NCBI RefSeq assembly: GCF_007483665.1
Contig: NZ_ML660192.1
Coordinates: 8,660-72,659 of the forward strand
Reading direction: 5' to 3'
Origin: Catellatospora sichuanensis
GTDB taxonomy: Bacteria > Actinomycetota > Actinomycetes > Mycobacteriales > Micromonosporaceae
Length of the DNA: 64,000 bases
In this document: piece after piece, positions 50,338 through 58,857 of the stretch
Position numbering within the stretch: position 1 is the first letter of the stretch
Layout: every line of letters begins with the position of its first letter
The notes under the pieces: generated by a model
What the model was told of the DNA's origin: nothing
Databases searched by the model: none
Seen by the model: only the letters and a program-made list of their open reading frames with translations
Made by a program: the position numbers and the translations under genes

Positions 50338-50815
50338 ATGGCCCGTGGAGACCTGAGCAACACCGAGTGGGCTGTGCTGGAGCCGTTGCTTCCGGCGCAG
50401 CCCGCTCGTGGCGGTCAGTGGCGTGACCACCGGCAGGTCGTCAGGTCGCGGTCCCGCGTCCCGGTGGCATCGGCCGACCACGCAAGCGACCGGACTCGTT
50501 GACCGGCGACAAGGCGAGCTCATCGCGGGCCAACCGGGCGCTGCTGCGTTCACGGGACATCACTACGGTCTTCCCGGAGCCAGCGGCCAGATCGCCAACC
50601 GGAGGCGGCGCGGCCGCTCCGGTGGTAGACCACCGAACTTCGACCGCGCCGTATACCGCAGACGCAACCAGGTAGAACGCGGGTTCGACCGGCGCAAGCA
50701 CTGGCGCGGACCGGCGACCCGCTTCGACGAGCTGGCCAGCCACTACCAAGCCACCCTCGACCTCGTCGAAGCCCTCGACCGGCTACGCGCCGTACCCGAC
50801 GGACATGATCTGTGA
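50338..50815 (+). pseudogene. IS5-family transposase with large internal deletion
   Basis: The start at 50338 reads MARGDLSNTEWAVLEPLLPA and RGGQWRDHRQV, the typical IS5 N-terminus. It then jumps, in other frames, to GRPRKRPDSLTGDKA, then RGRSGGRPPNFDRAVYRRRN, QVERGFDRRKHWRGPATRFD and a stop at 50815. About 100-150 residues of the DDE core are missing. The termini are present, so this may be a recently deleted copy. A different lineage from the relic at 45150. Confidence 0.82.
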
Positions 50816-50823
50816 GCCAGAAC

Positions 50824-51432
50824 CTAGGCGGACACGGCCTCCCACCGGAAGCCGTCGAGGTCGACGAAGCCTCCGGCGTCGCTGCCGACGGCGATGCGGT
50901 GCGAGCCGGAGCCCTCGGGTGACACGCCGGAGTCCTTGGCGGCGAACTTGCGGCTGTAGAGCGCCATCTTGATGGTCGAGGTGCCGAATTCGACGTACTT
51001 GCTGCCGAAGCTCTTGGTCACCGGCAGGCCGCGGTCGGCGTAGAACTGCCTGGTCGCCTTGACGTTGTCGACGCCGAGCAGCAGCACCACATCGTTGACC
51101 TGCCGCGTGGCGGGGCCGGAGTTCTTCTTCTCCGCCGACGCGAGCTTCCAGATGGTGCCGAACGGGTCCTGGATGGTGCCGCCGTAGCCCCAGAAGCTCT
51201 TGCTCGCCGGCTTGAGCGTCGTCGCTCCAGCGGCCACGGCTGTGCCGAAGAAGCTGTCCACGTCGCATGGCTGGGGCACGACCAGCGAGATCACGTAGCC
51301 GCGGAATCCGGCCGACGGTTCGTCGCCGGCCCGCACGCGGATGCGTTCGCCCAGCCCGAAGGCTGCGGTGTAGAACGAGTCGGCGGCGGCCAGGTCGGTG
51401 ACTTCGAGGATGAGGTGGTCGATGGAGGTCAT
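50824..51432 (-). CDS. VOC/glyoxalase-superfamily protein
   Basis: 202 residues from the ATG at 51432 with GAAGGAG seven bases upstream. Two VOC half-domains: HLILEVTDLAAADSFYTAAF, GGTIQDPFGTIWKLA, then VVLLLGVDNVKATRQFYADR and FVDLDGFRWEA. Fold typical of glyoxalase, dioxygenase or antibiotic-binding proteins. Metal ligands are not complete in an obvious way. Single gene. Confidence 0.88.
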   Translation of the reverse strand: MTSIDHLILEVTDLAAADSFYTAAFGLGERIRVRAGDEPSAGFRGYVISLVVPQPCDVDSFFGTAVAAGATTLKPASKSFWGYGGTIQDPFGTIWKLASAEKKNSGPATRQVNDVVLLLGVDNVKATRQFYADRGLPVTKSFGSKYVEFGTSTIKMALYSRKFAAKDSGVSPEGSGSHRIAVGSDAGGFVDLDGFRWEAVSA

Positions 51433-51788
51433 GGCGTGCTCCTTCGGGAGGCTGTCGTAGATCGCTGTGTCTGAGCACAGCTTCGCCTCCCGGGCCGCCC
51501 GCCCACATCCGTGGTGACCACGGAAGCCGCCACGGAGCCGGCGCACGGAGACACACGCAGGGCCACGATCCGCGAGACGGAGCCAAGCCGATCGCCCAGT
51601 GCTCGGCGTTGTTGTCCAGGCAGGCAAGTGCCGGACCACCGACCCGGCGTAGCGGCGAAGTTGCAGTCGTCGTCGGTGGAGGTCTGCCAGGCCGAGATCG
51701 GCAAGGTCATGGCCACCGAACGAGCCGGGCGACCCGCCCGACGTCGCCTGGGCGGAATGCCGTCCGGGCAACTCATCGACGTACGAGC
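51433..51788. other. Intergenic region, nothing recognised
   Basis: Open frames exist on both strands but lack ribosome sites and domains. Should contain the promoter of the VOC gene. Confidence 0.4.
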
Positions 51789-51820
51789 AGGCGGCGCCCA
51801 CCTGTCGGTGGACGCCGCCT
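51789..51820 (-). terminator. Hairpin terminator after the pectate lyase gene
   Basis: 14-base arms AGGCGGCGCCCACC / GGTGGACGCCGCCT with a 4-base loop and one G-U-type mismatch, 30 bases past the pectate lyase stop. Confidence 0.7.
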
Positions 51821-51850
51821 GGGTGAGAACTCGGTCAGGCCGGTGCCGGC

Positions 51851-53128
51851 CTACCGGTAGGTGATGTCGCTCTCCCTGACCTTGCAGTTGCTGTCGTTCC
51901 AGCCCTCGCCGAGGTACGAAGGTTCGCTGCCCTTGGGCACGCCGTTGTACTTGCCGCAGACTGTGGCGCTGGAGCTGTTGACCAGGGTGACCCGGGTGAT
52001 GGTCGCGATGTCGCCCCAGTTGCTGTTGATACCGGCGACCATGTCGATGTCGTCCAGAAGAACGTTATCGATCTTGACGTTTCGCTGGTAGGAGCTGGAG
52101 CAGTTGCCGCAGGCACGGTAGAGCTTGCCGGCGGACTTCAGGTAGAAGCCGCTGATGCTCACGGTGCCGTTGCCGTTGTGCTGGAACACCTTGTCGCTGC
52201 CGGAGCGGGCGCCGCCGCCGATGACGTACGACGTGCCGCCGCCGGTGCCCTTGAAGGTGGCGGCGTCCTCGCCGATGTCGTTCCACCACACGTTCCTGAG
52301 CGTGCAGGTGCCCTCGCAGTGCACGCCGTCGCCGGCAGGCGAGCCGAGGATGACGTTCTGCAGCGTGGCGCCGTTGGCCAGCTTGAACATCGGGTCCTGG
52401 CTCTCGTCCTGGCCGCCGTCGCCGATGCAGCAGTAGGTCTTCATGCCGCCGTCGAAGGTGCCGGAGACGCTGATCGTGCCGGAGACGCTGGCCGAGCCGG
52501 CCGACGTCGGCCACGTGGCGCTGGGGCCGCCGCTGCCTCCGGTCGGGGTGGGAGTGGGGGTCGGGTTGGTCCCGCCACTGCCCGCCTTGACGAGGCGGAA
52601 CTGCTGGTTGGTGCCGTTGAGGTCCTGGAACTGCGAGATGCGGGCGCCGTCGGCCGACGACCACTCCCACACGTCCAGGGCTTTGCCGCTGTTGCGGTTC
52701 TTGAACCGGACCACGTTGTTGCCGTTGTCCAGCAGTGAGAACTGCTGCTGGTAGGCGCTGCTGCCGGCGCCGGCGTTCATCTGGACGGTCGCGCCGTCGG
52801 CGGTGCTGCTGCCGGCGATCTCGATGACCTTGCCGCTGGCCTTCGACTTGAGGCGGTAGTAGCCGCTGCCCATGTCGAGGAACTGGAACTGCTGGTTGGA
52901 CGCCGAGCTGTCCGAGCTGCGCTGGACGACCGGGCCGTTGCTGCCTTCGATCGCCTTGCCGCTGAACACGTTGACCAGCTGGTAGTAAGCGCTGGTGTCG
53001 ATGGTGGCGGCCGACGCCGGCATCATCGAGGCCAGGGCGACGCCGCCGACGACGGTCGCGACCGTGGTGATCGCGAGTGCCAGGCGTAGCCGCGGCCGCC
53101 GCCTCCGGGCGGTGGGTGATGTGTGCAT
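51851..53128 (-). CDS. Secreted PL3 pectate lyase with N-terminal ricin-type lectin domain
   Basis: 425 residues from the ATG at 53128 with GGAGGA five bases upstream. Signal peptide about 1-40 (MMPASAA). Ricin B (CBM13) domain about 42-180 (YYQLVNVFSGKAIEG, SAYQQQFSLLDNGN, NQQFRLV). Linker TPTPTPTGGSGG. PL3 parallel beta-helix about 215-425: KTYCCIGDGGQDESQDPMF, LQNVILGSPAGDGVHCEGTC, WWNDIGEDAATFKG with the conserved Asp/Glu and Cys. Cleaves polygalacturonate by beta-elimination with Ca2+. A perfect palindrome upstream suggests sugar-responsive control. Confidence 0.93.
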   Translation of the reverse strand: MHTSPTARRRRPRLRLALAITTVATVVGGVALASMMPASAATIDTSAYYQLVNVFSGKAIEGSNGPVVQRSSDSSASNQQFQFLDMGSGYYRLKSKASGKVIEIAGSSTADGATVQMNAGAGSSAYQQQFSLLDNGNNVVRFKNRNSGKALDVWEWSSADGARISQFQDLNGTNQQFRLVKAGSGGTNPTPTPTPTGGSGGPSATWPTSAGSASVSGTISVSGTFDGGMKTYCCIGDGGQDESQDPMFKLANGATLQNVILGSPAGDGVHCEGTCTLRNVWWNDIGEDAATFKGTGGGTSYVIGGGARSGSDKVFQHNGNGTVSISGFYLKSAGKLYRACGNCSSSYQRNVKIDNVLLDDIDMVAGINSNWGDIATITRVTLVNSSSATVCGKYNGVPKGSEPSYLGEGWNDSNCKVRESDITYR

Positions 53129-53204
53129 GGGTTCCTCCGTAGGGTCCACCGATGATCCAGTTCGGTGGCGAGGATGGGAGTGGGGACGGGACGGTGCGTA
53201 ATCG

Positions 53205-53218
53205 GGTAAGCGCTTACC
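53205..53218. promoter_or_regulatory. LacI-type operator palindrome upstream of pectate lyase
   Basis: Perfect 14-base palindrome GGTAAGCGCTTACC with the central CG typical of LacI-family sites, 77 bases upstream of the pectate lyase ATG. Likely bound by a LacI-family regulator that represses the gene until pectin breakdown products appear. Confidence 0.75.
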
Positions 53219-53434
53219 AAGCCGTACCGTAGGGCATCCGCCGGAGCCGGTCAATAGGTGATGCTCGATGATGGGAGCGTTCCCGTTTACCGCATCGTCC
53301 ACTTGCCCCACGATGACTAGGACAAAGGCGCAGCAGCCGGTGACGCCGAGCCGGGCGCAAATTGAGGGCGCGGAGCGAGCGAACCCCCCACGTGACTACT
53401 TTCGGTGACTAGAGGCATCGCGAGGCGGGGACCC

Positions 53435-53545
53435 GCCCGTTCAAGATCTGAGCGAGGGACGGCCGGAATCGCTCAGCCCAGACAAACCAGCTCTCATCCG
53501 CGGGCAGCGGGCAGGAAAGGCAGAAACCCTCCGGAGAGCCTGTGG
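53435..53545 (-). pseudogene. Duplicated 3' end of the P-loop kinase gene
   Basis: The minus strand reads DESWFVWAERFRPSLAQILN, matching the C-terminus of the kinase at 54976-55581 (DESWFDWAQRFWPSLAQSLN). The copies at 53435-53545 and about 54995-55095 are imperfect direct repeats of roughly 100 bases that flank the SUKH-like gene. The rest of the gene is absent here. Confidence 0.85.
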
Positions 53546-53575
53546 GTCGTCCGACCCGCCGCCTACGATCAGCCG

Positions 53576-54907
53576 ATGATCGACGCCACGTTGTTCCAGG
53601 CCGATGCCTGGCGTCCGTTCGTGACAGCGCTGCGCAACAGCATTCCCCCCGAGGCAGGGCAGGCCGAGTTCCGCGGCACGATGGCGCCGGGCGCGTTCGG
53701 CGGCTCGATCGCCTACGACGGCGACCACCGCCTCCCCGGTCTGAGCCTGGAGCGCGGTGAGCGGCCGACGGACATGCTCAGACCGCTGGCCGAGCTGACC
53801 GGCGGACAGGCCGTCGCGGTACGCGGCATCACGACCCCCTCCGGCGCGGCGATGGTGAGCATCGTCCCCAGCACGCCGCAGGTTTCGTTCGGGATGGGCA
53901 GCGACCTACTGGAGGACGTACACCTGGTCGCCGGAGCGCATCCGGAGCCCTACCGACGCCAGCCGGTCCGCTACGACACCGCCGTATCCGCCGGCGCCGA
54001 CGCGGCCACGGTCACCGCGCTGGTCCGGCAACTGCTACCGGACGCACGGCCGGCCGACCCGTCGGAGCTGGACGCGGCGGAGGCCGACCTCGGCGTCGCG
54101 CTGCCCGACGACGTCCGGGCACTCTTCCTCGCCGCGGCCGAGGGCACCCTGATCCTGCAGCCCACCGACCGCGAACGTTTCTACGGCCTGCGGATCGTGC
54201 CACTGACCGACGCCGCCGCCCGCGCCTATCTGGAACCGCAGGCCCGGTACCTGTCCTGGACGCACGGCGCGACCGAGGTCGTCGCGCCCGATCCGCACGG
54301 CCGGATGCAGCAATTGGCAGCCTCGCCGGCATGGTTCGTGGTCGGAGAGGACGGCGGCGGCAACCTCTACGTCGTCGACCTCGCCCCCGGGCCGCAGGGG
54401 ACGCTCGGCCAGGTGCTGTTCGTCGACCACGAGATGTCGGCAGGCGCCCGCTGGCTGGCGCCCTCCCTGACCCAGCTGCTCACCGAGCGGCCCGCCACCC
54501 TGGCGAAACCGGGCCCGGAAGGCGGACTGCTGGTGCGGGTCGGATCGCGCAGCGGCAAGACCCTCGCCGATGTCCAACCGACGACCGAGGTGCTGTACAT
54601 CAGAGCCGCAGCCGCGCCCTGCGACCTGTCCGCGCTGGCCGGCCACCGGCTGCGCACCCTGGTCACCGAATCCGCCGCCGTCGCCGATCTTCCCGCCGTC
54701 ACCGAACTGCCCGCGCTGGAATACCTGCAGCTCGACGTCGCGGGCTGGCAGCAGCTGCTGCGCGCCGGGCAGGTCCCGTCGACCCTGCTGGCCGCCGGCC
54801 TGAGTGGCCGTGCCGGCTGGACAGACACGGTCGAGGTGGTCAACGGTCTGCTGGCCGCCTGGAACCAGGAGCCGATCCAAGTGATCGACGTTGCCGTGCA
54901 GCTCTGA
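53576..54907 (+). CDS. SMI1/KNR4 (SUKH)-like protein
   Basis: 443 residues from the ATG at 53576. The middle carries the SUKH pattern: DPSELDAAEADLGVALPDDV, RALFLAAAEGTLIL, then ASPAWFVVGEDGGGNLYVVD and QVLFVDHE. N-terminal ~150 residues and C-terminal ~130 residues are unassigned. SUKH domains are often immunity proteins of polymorphic toxins, or general adaptor modules. No toxin gene is next to it. Flanked by a direct repeat derived from the neighbouring kinase gene, a sign of insertion or local duplication. Confidence 0.75.
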   Translation: MIDATLFQADAWRPFVTALRNSIPPEAGQAEFRGTMAPGAFGGSIAYDGDHRLPGLSLERGERPTDMLRPLAELTGGQAVAVRGITTPSGAAMVSIVPSTPQVSFGMGSDLLEDVHLVAGAHPEPYRRQPVRYDTAVSAGADAATVTALVRQLLPDARPADPSELDAAEADLGVALPDDVRALFLAAAEGTLILQPTDRERFYGLRIVPLTDAAARAYLEPQARYLSWTHGATEVVAPDPHGRMQQLAASPAWFVVGEDGGGNLYVVDLAPGPQGTLGQVLFVDHEMSAGARWLAPSLTQLLTERPATLAKPGPEGGLLVRVGSRSGKTLADVQPTTEVLYIRAAAAPCDLSALAGHRLRTLVTESAAVADLPAVTELPALEYLQLDVAGWQQLLRAGQVPSTLLAAGLSGRAGWTDTVEVVNGLLAAWNQEPIQVIDVAVQL

Positions 54908-54975
54908 TCGCCGGTCCGGGTCAGGCGAACACCAGCCGGACCGCGAGGCCGACGAAGACGGCGCTCCGCAAACCT

Positions 54976-55581
54976 TCATCTCTCGGTGAGCCGCCCGTTC
55001 AAGCTCTGAGCGAGGGAGGGCCAAAATCGCTGAGCCCAGTCAAACCAGCTCTCATCCCCAGGCGGCGGCGAGGGCAGAAACGAACCGGAGAGCTCGTCTG
55101 AGTCGGGGACCTCGAATTGCTCTCTCCAGGGGTCGAGCTCCGCCTCTGCCATAGGGAATGTCTGCTCTGGCGTATGTTTCCAGCGGTTCTGAATCCGGCT
55201 CCACTGCACCTCGCGTTCCACCGGCAGGTACACGATCTCACATGACGCTCCCACTGAAGCGGCCATCCAGCGCAGGGCGGAGCGCTCATCGCGCGACCAG
55301 AGTCCGAAGTCAAGAACGACGCTGAGCCGCAGCCGCAGGACGTCGATGGCCAGTGCGATGAGCCGGCCCTCCAACAGCCACCGCTTGCCGTCGGGCCGCG
55401 CCTGGTGACGGTCTTCCTGGCCGAAGATGGACAGCGCCCAGTCATCGGCGGTGAGCTGCAGGGCTCCACGTTCCGCCGCCAGCTCCCGCGCTCGCACGGT
55501 CTTCCCGGACCCCGGAAGGCCCACCATCAAGAACAGTGTGGGTGCCTGGCCCACCCGCGTATCGCCCACCGTCTGATTCAT
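54976..55581 (-). CDS. P-loop (AAA_33/zeta-like) ATP-dependent kinase
   Basis: 201 residues from the ATG at 55581 (ATG at 55590 possible). Walker A MVGLPGSGKT at about 20-29, then ELAAERGALQLTADDWALSI with the Asp of the P-loop kinase family. VVLDFGLWSRDERSALRWMA and VEREVQWSRIQNRW with Arg residues of the lid follow. Similar proteins phosphorylate small molecules or antibiotics; the substrate is not known. The 3' end has a broken second copy at 53435-53545. Confidence 0.82.
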   Translation of the reverse strand: MNQTVGDTRVGQAPTLFLMVGLPGSGKTVRARELAAERGALQLTADDWALSIFGQEDRHQARPDGKRWLLEGRLIALAIDVLRLRLSVVLDFGLWSRDERSALRWMAASVGASCEIVYLPVEREVQWSRIQNRWKHTPEQTFPMAEAELDPWREQFEVPDSDELSGSFLPSPPPGDESWFDWAQRFWPSLAQSLNGRLTER

Positions 55582-55733
55582 GTGATCCATGGTGCCCGAC
55601 ACTTGCCGACAAGCATTCGCGACCAGACCGCAAAGTCGGCCAGTCCGCCGCCGCAGAGATGGGCGACGGTAGGTGCGAAACAGGCAACGCCGGGTGTGGC
55701 ATGACTGCACACGCCACGCCCGGCAGACCGACG

Positions 55734-56699
55734 TCAGCGTGCCGGTGGTGGCGGCGGCGGGTCGATGGCGATGCTCATCTGGGCGTACGGCCCGAAGTTG
55801 CCCGAAGCGTCCCAGGCCCGCACCCGTACCGTGTAAATCCCGAAACCGGTGAACGGAACGTATCCGCTGGTGCCGCCGACTTTGCTGATCAGCGTGCCGT
55901 TCAGGTAGATCTCGTACCCGACCAGGAACGTCTCGTCCGTCGCGGCGTCCCAGCGCACCGTCAGGTGGGCGGGCGACATGCCACCGATCCGCAGGTTCGC
56001 GGGTGCGGTCGGCGGGATCGAGTCCGGCAGCTGCCCGACGTGCAGCGGCGCGAACGCGGAGATGTTGCCGGCCGCGTCGACAGCCCGCACCCCATAGGTC
56101 GTGACCATCGGTGGCGGTGTCGGCATGCTGTAGCTCGTCGTCGTCGAGGTCCCGATCTGGGTGGACCGGTGGAAGATCTGGTACTCGACGACGCCGGTGT
56201 CGTCAGTGGACGCGGACCAGGTGATGCCGGTAAACGAACCGGTGGCGAAGCGAACGTTCGTCGGCGTGGAGGGCGGCGTCACGTCGACCGCCGGCGGGCC
56301 GGAACAGGGTGCGCCGTTGACCGTGCAGCCCCGCGGCTCACCGCTGCCGCTCGCCACCCAGCCGAAGCTGGTCGAGGCGCCGGCGGTCAGCGTGCCGTTC
56401 CACGACATGTTGGTGAAGACGAAGCGGCTGCCGTCACGGGTCATGCTCGCGTTCCAGTACGAGCCGAGCGTGGTGCCGGCCGGCAGGTCGAACTCGACCC
56501 GCCACGAGGTGAGCGTCGCCGGACTGGGGTTGTGCACGGTCATCTTGCCGACGTAGCCGCTGGACCACTGGCTTTCCTTGACGAAGGCCACGGTCGCCGC
56601 GTGTGCCGGCGCGGGCAAGAGGATGATCGCTCCTACGCCCACGACGACTGCCGTGGCGAGTCGGGCGATCCGACGTACAGGAGCGGTTGATAGTCTCAT
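55734..56699 (-). CDS. Secreted CBM2–fibronectin III–fibronectin III protein
   Basis: 321 residues from the ATG at 56699 (ATG at 56720 possible). Signal peptide about 1-35 (PAHA-AT). CBM2-like cellulose/chitin-binding domain about 36-145 (WSSGYVGKMTVHNPSPATLT, SWNGTLTAGASTSFGW). Two FN3 domains (PPSTPTNVRFATGS, SIPPTAPANLRIGGM), proline-rich tail. No catalytic domain, so it may be a free-standing binding protein or a remnant of a longer enzyme. Confidence 0.88.
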   Translation of the reverse strand: MRLSTAPVRRIARLATAVVVGVGAIILLPAPAHAATVAFVKESQWSSGYVGKMTVHNPSPATLTSWRVEFDLPAGTTLGSYWNASMTRDGSRFVFTNMSWNGTLTAGASTSFGWVASGSGEPRGCTVNGAPCSGPPAVDVTPPSTPTNVRFATGSFTGITWSASTDDTGVVEYQIFHRSTQIGTSTTTSYSMPTPPPMVTTYGVRAVDAAGNISAFAPLHVGQLPDSIPPTAPANLRIGGMSPAHLTVRWDAATDETFLVGYEIYLNGTLISKVGGTSGYVPFTGFGIYTVRVRAWDASGNFGPYAQMSIAIDPPPPPPAR

Positions 56700-56950
56700 A
56701 TCAATGAATCCTAGAGACATCCATCAATCATAGGCAACGGCCACTGCCGCGGTCGGCGCTGTCACGAACCGGTCCCCGTTCCCGTAGCCGTGCCCGTACG
56801 GCCAGGCCGCCCGCCAGGCCGGCGAGCACGAAGGCCCCCGCTACACCAGCCGACACGCATCGAATTACACCCCACCGAACGCGAGATGGCCGCCGACAGC
56901 CTGACATCCAAGCGGACCTGGAACCCCGCCGACCGGTGGGCGTAAACATG

Positions 56951-56980
56951 CCCGGTCCTCCTCCTTGGAGGAGGACCGGG
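56951..56980 (-). terminator. Hairpin terminator after the secreted repeat protein
   Basis: Perfect 14-base arms CCCGGTCCTCCTCC / GGAGGAGGACCGGG separated by two bases (functional loop of about four), 24 bases beyond the stop at 57004. Confidence 0.75.
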
Positions 56981-57003
56981 CGCGGCGGGTCTAACTCGGA
57001 CCG

Positions 57004-57831
57004 TTACCCGATGCAGATGCGCTGCATTTGCACACTCCAGTTGCCACCGAACGGGCCGACCTCGCGTGCCACGATGCCGCCGCCCACAGGCAGCGGGGTG
57101 AGCGTAGCGATCGACGCGGCACCGAGCGCACCGGTGATCACGCCACCAACTGCGGACACCTGCGAGCCGACTGGGCAAGGAGCCCCGTTGCTGCCTTTAG
57201 GTGAGGTGGGGTTAAACGCGGAGGTGGCGCTCCAGTAATCGCTGATGGGCAGAGGATCAGCACAAACGGCCTGCGTCGTGAGCGTATAATTGCCCACGGC
57301 CGCATTGTCGTAGGCCGCAACGGACAGCTGCGTCATCGCCGCGTTGTAGGAGACCTCGTCAATGGACACGTTGCCGAAGGCGTCGGTCAGGAAGTAACCG
57401 CCGCCGACGATGTTGTCGCCCGCAGGGCAGGCCGCGGTTTGGAACTTGTCATTCATGTTGGAGGCAGACACCGTCTGCACCACGGACCGGTTGACGAGCG
57501 AGCCGGCTGTTGCACAGACGAGGGTGACCTCGACTGTCCAGGCCACGCCTGTCGGGATGGCCTCGATGCCAGAAGCGGTCCCGCCGCCGGCGGCATCGAT
57601 GTAGGCACGAGTCAGAAGGACGTCACCAGCGCCATTGTTGACCTGCCCCATGACGCTGACGATGTCGTCACCGGCGGCGCATGCCGCGGAGATGTTCTTC
57701 GGTGAGTTGGCGTTGGCCGGGCTCACGGCATTCACCTGGTACAGGCCGATGAAGGCCTGTGCTGGAGTCGCTATCTGCAACATCGCGGCAGTTGTCGCGA
57801 TGGTGAGTAGCGCGGCGAGTTTAATTCTCAT
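57004..57831 (-). CDS. Secreted hypothetical protein with internal Cys/Gly repeats
   Basis: 275 residues from the ATG at 57831. Signal peptide about 1-26 (PAQA-F). Three related segments: AACAAGDDIVSVMGQVNN, AACPAGDNIVGGGYFLTD and APCPVGSQVSAVGGVITG, each starting with Cys and followed by Asn/Ala-rich beta strands. Cysteine pairs (e.g. LVCATAG, AVCADPL, RICIG) suggest disulphides. Likely an extracellular beta structure. Family not recognised. Confidence 0.8.
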   Translation of the reverse strand: MRIKLAALLTIATTAAMLQIATPAQAFIGLYQVNAVSPANANSPKNISAACAAGDDIVSVMGQVNNGAGDVLLTRAYIDAAGGGTASGIEAIPTGVAWTVEVTLVCATAGSLVNRSVVQTVSASNMNDKFQTAACPAGDNIVGGGYFLTDAFGNVSIDEVSYNAAMTQLSVAAYDNAAVGNYTLTTQAVCADPLPISDYWSATSAFNPTSPKGSNGAPCPVGSQVSAVGGVITGALGAASIATLTPLPVGGGIVAREVGPFGGNWSVQMQRICIG

Positions 57832-58029
57832 GTGGGCCAGGGTCGGCACGGAAGTCACGGTCGCGTCACGGTACGGTCAGGGTGACCGTCGTTGATCCGC
57901 CATGACGCCACCGCGACGGCGAAACTGACGATGGCCTGGGAGAGTTGTTCACCCGATGCAGGTCGATGGGTGCGCCCGGCTTTTACTGCAGGTGCACCTC
58001 TGTGAGCACCGCCGAGGTCATCCCGGTCC
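57832..58029. other. Short intergenic region
   Basis: Upstream of the secreted repeat protein; no gene seen. Confidence 0.3.
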
Positions 58030-58734
58030 TCACATGCCTGGCACACCCGGCTGAGCCAGGATGAGTTGATCACACTCGCGACCGGGGGCCCGGAAGGTCA
58101 CATCATGATCTGACATCTGCTGCCGCCGGGAGACGCCCAGCACGGAGAAGCGCAGCTCCAGCGCCCCGAGCGCACGCTTGCGGCAGGGCTCGTCGGCGGG
58201 CGTCCGGATCCGCAGCGTGAACACCACCACGAACTCGCCACGGGGGTCGACCGCAGCAGGGAAGGGGCGGAGCTCACCGCCGGCAGTCTCGATCCGCGGG
58301 TCCTCGATGGTGATGACATCCGAGACGTCGTCGATACCGACGACGGTGACCGGGAGCGAGCTTGAGTTGCGCATCGAGAACCGGACCGGGTATCGGATGT
58401 CAGGGCCAGAGGCGTAGCTCATGTCCAGTTCACTGCTTCCAGTCCGGTGTTCCGCCGACGGCGGGTCGCCGAGGACGAAGTCACCAGGAACCAGCCCGTA
58501 CAGGCGAGCCACCATCTGCCACGTACCGACGGTTAGCAACACCAGTACGGCAGCCCCGATCCGCAGCACGGTCGCCAGCCGTGGGGCCCGCCTGGGCATG
58601 GGCATGACGTCCCGGCCAAGAGCGTCGCCCGGCTGTGGCCATGTCGAATCGAAGTCCGATTTCACCTGAAGGGCCGGGTTCGCGCGCGCCGTAGCGTTCC
58701 ACGACGCCGGAGATTCGCCTGGAGCACCGGTCAC
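58030..58734 (-). CDS. Single-span membrane hypothetical protein
   Basis: 234 residues from a GTG, or about 190 from ATGs at MPMPRRAPRL; no clear ribosome site decides. One membrane span (VLRIGAAVLVLLTVGTWQMV) follows a basic stretch. The outer domain is beta-rich with two late Cys (PCRKRALG and GRECDQLI). Head to head with the PadR gene. No family recognised. Confidence 0.7.
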   Translation of the reverse strand: MTGAPGESPASWNATARANPALQVKSDFDSTWPQPGDALGRDVMPMPRRAPRLATVLRIGAAVLVLLTVGTWQMVARLYGLVPGDFVLGDPPSAEHRTGSSELDMSYASGPDIRYPVRFSMRNSSSLPVTVVGIDDVSDVITIEDPRIETAGGELRPFPAAVDPRGEFVVVFTLRIRTPADEPCRKRALGALELRFSVLGVSRRQQMSDHDVTFRAPGRECDQLILAQPGVPGM

Positions 58735-58820
58735 CAGGGGAGCTTAAAGAGGACCAGTGGACTGCGCTGCCCCGCCGACTGCTGACGGCAGCACACCACT
58801 GACGACTCCGGAACCTGCTC

Positions 58821-58850
58821 TTGACGGCACGTTCAGATCATCTTTATATT
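58821..58850 (+). promoter_or_regulatory. Promoter of the padR unit (leaderless transcript likely)
   Basis: TTGACG (58821-58826), 18-base spacer, TATATT (58845-58850). The ATG of the PadR gene is at 58858, eight bases past the -10 box, so transcription should start at or next to the start codon. No Shine-Dalgarno is present. This fits a leaderless mRNA, common in actinomycetes. The A/T-rich -10 area is also a likely PadR operator. Confidence 0.75.
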
Positions 58851-58857
58851 GGCCGTC

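Noticed and set aside
54908-54975. Terminator after the SUKH-like gene
   Set aside because: Only eight-base arms (CGGTCCGG / CCGGACCG) with a long loop of about 16 bases; too weak to call.
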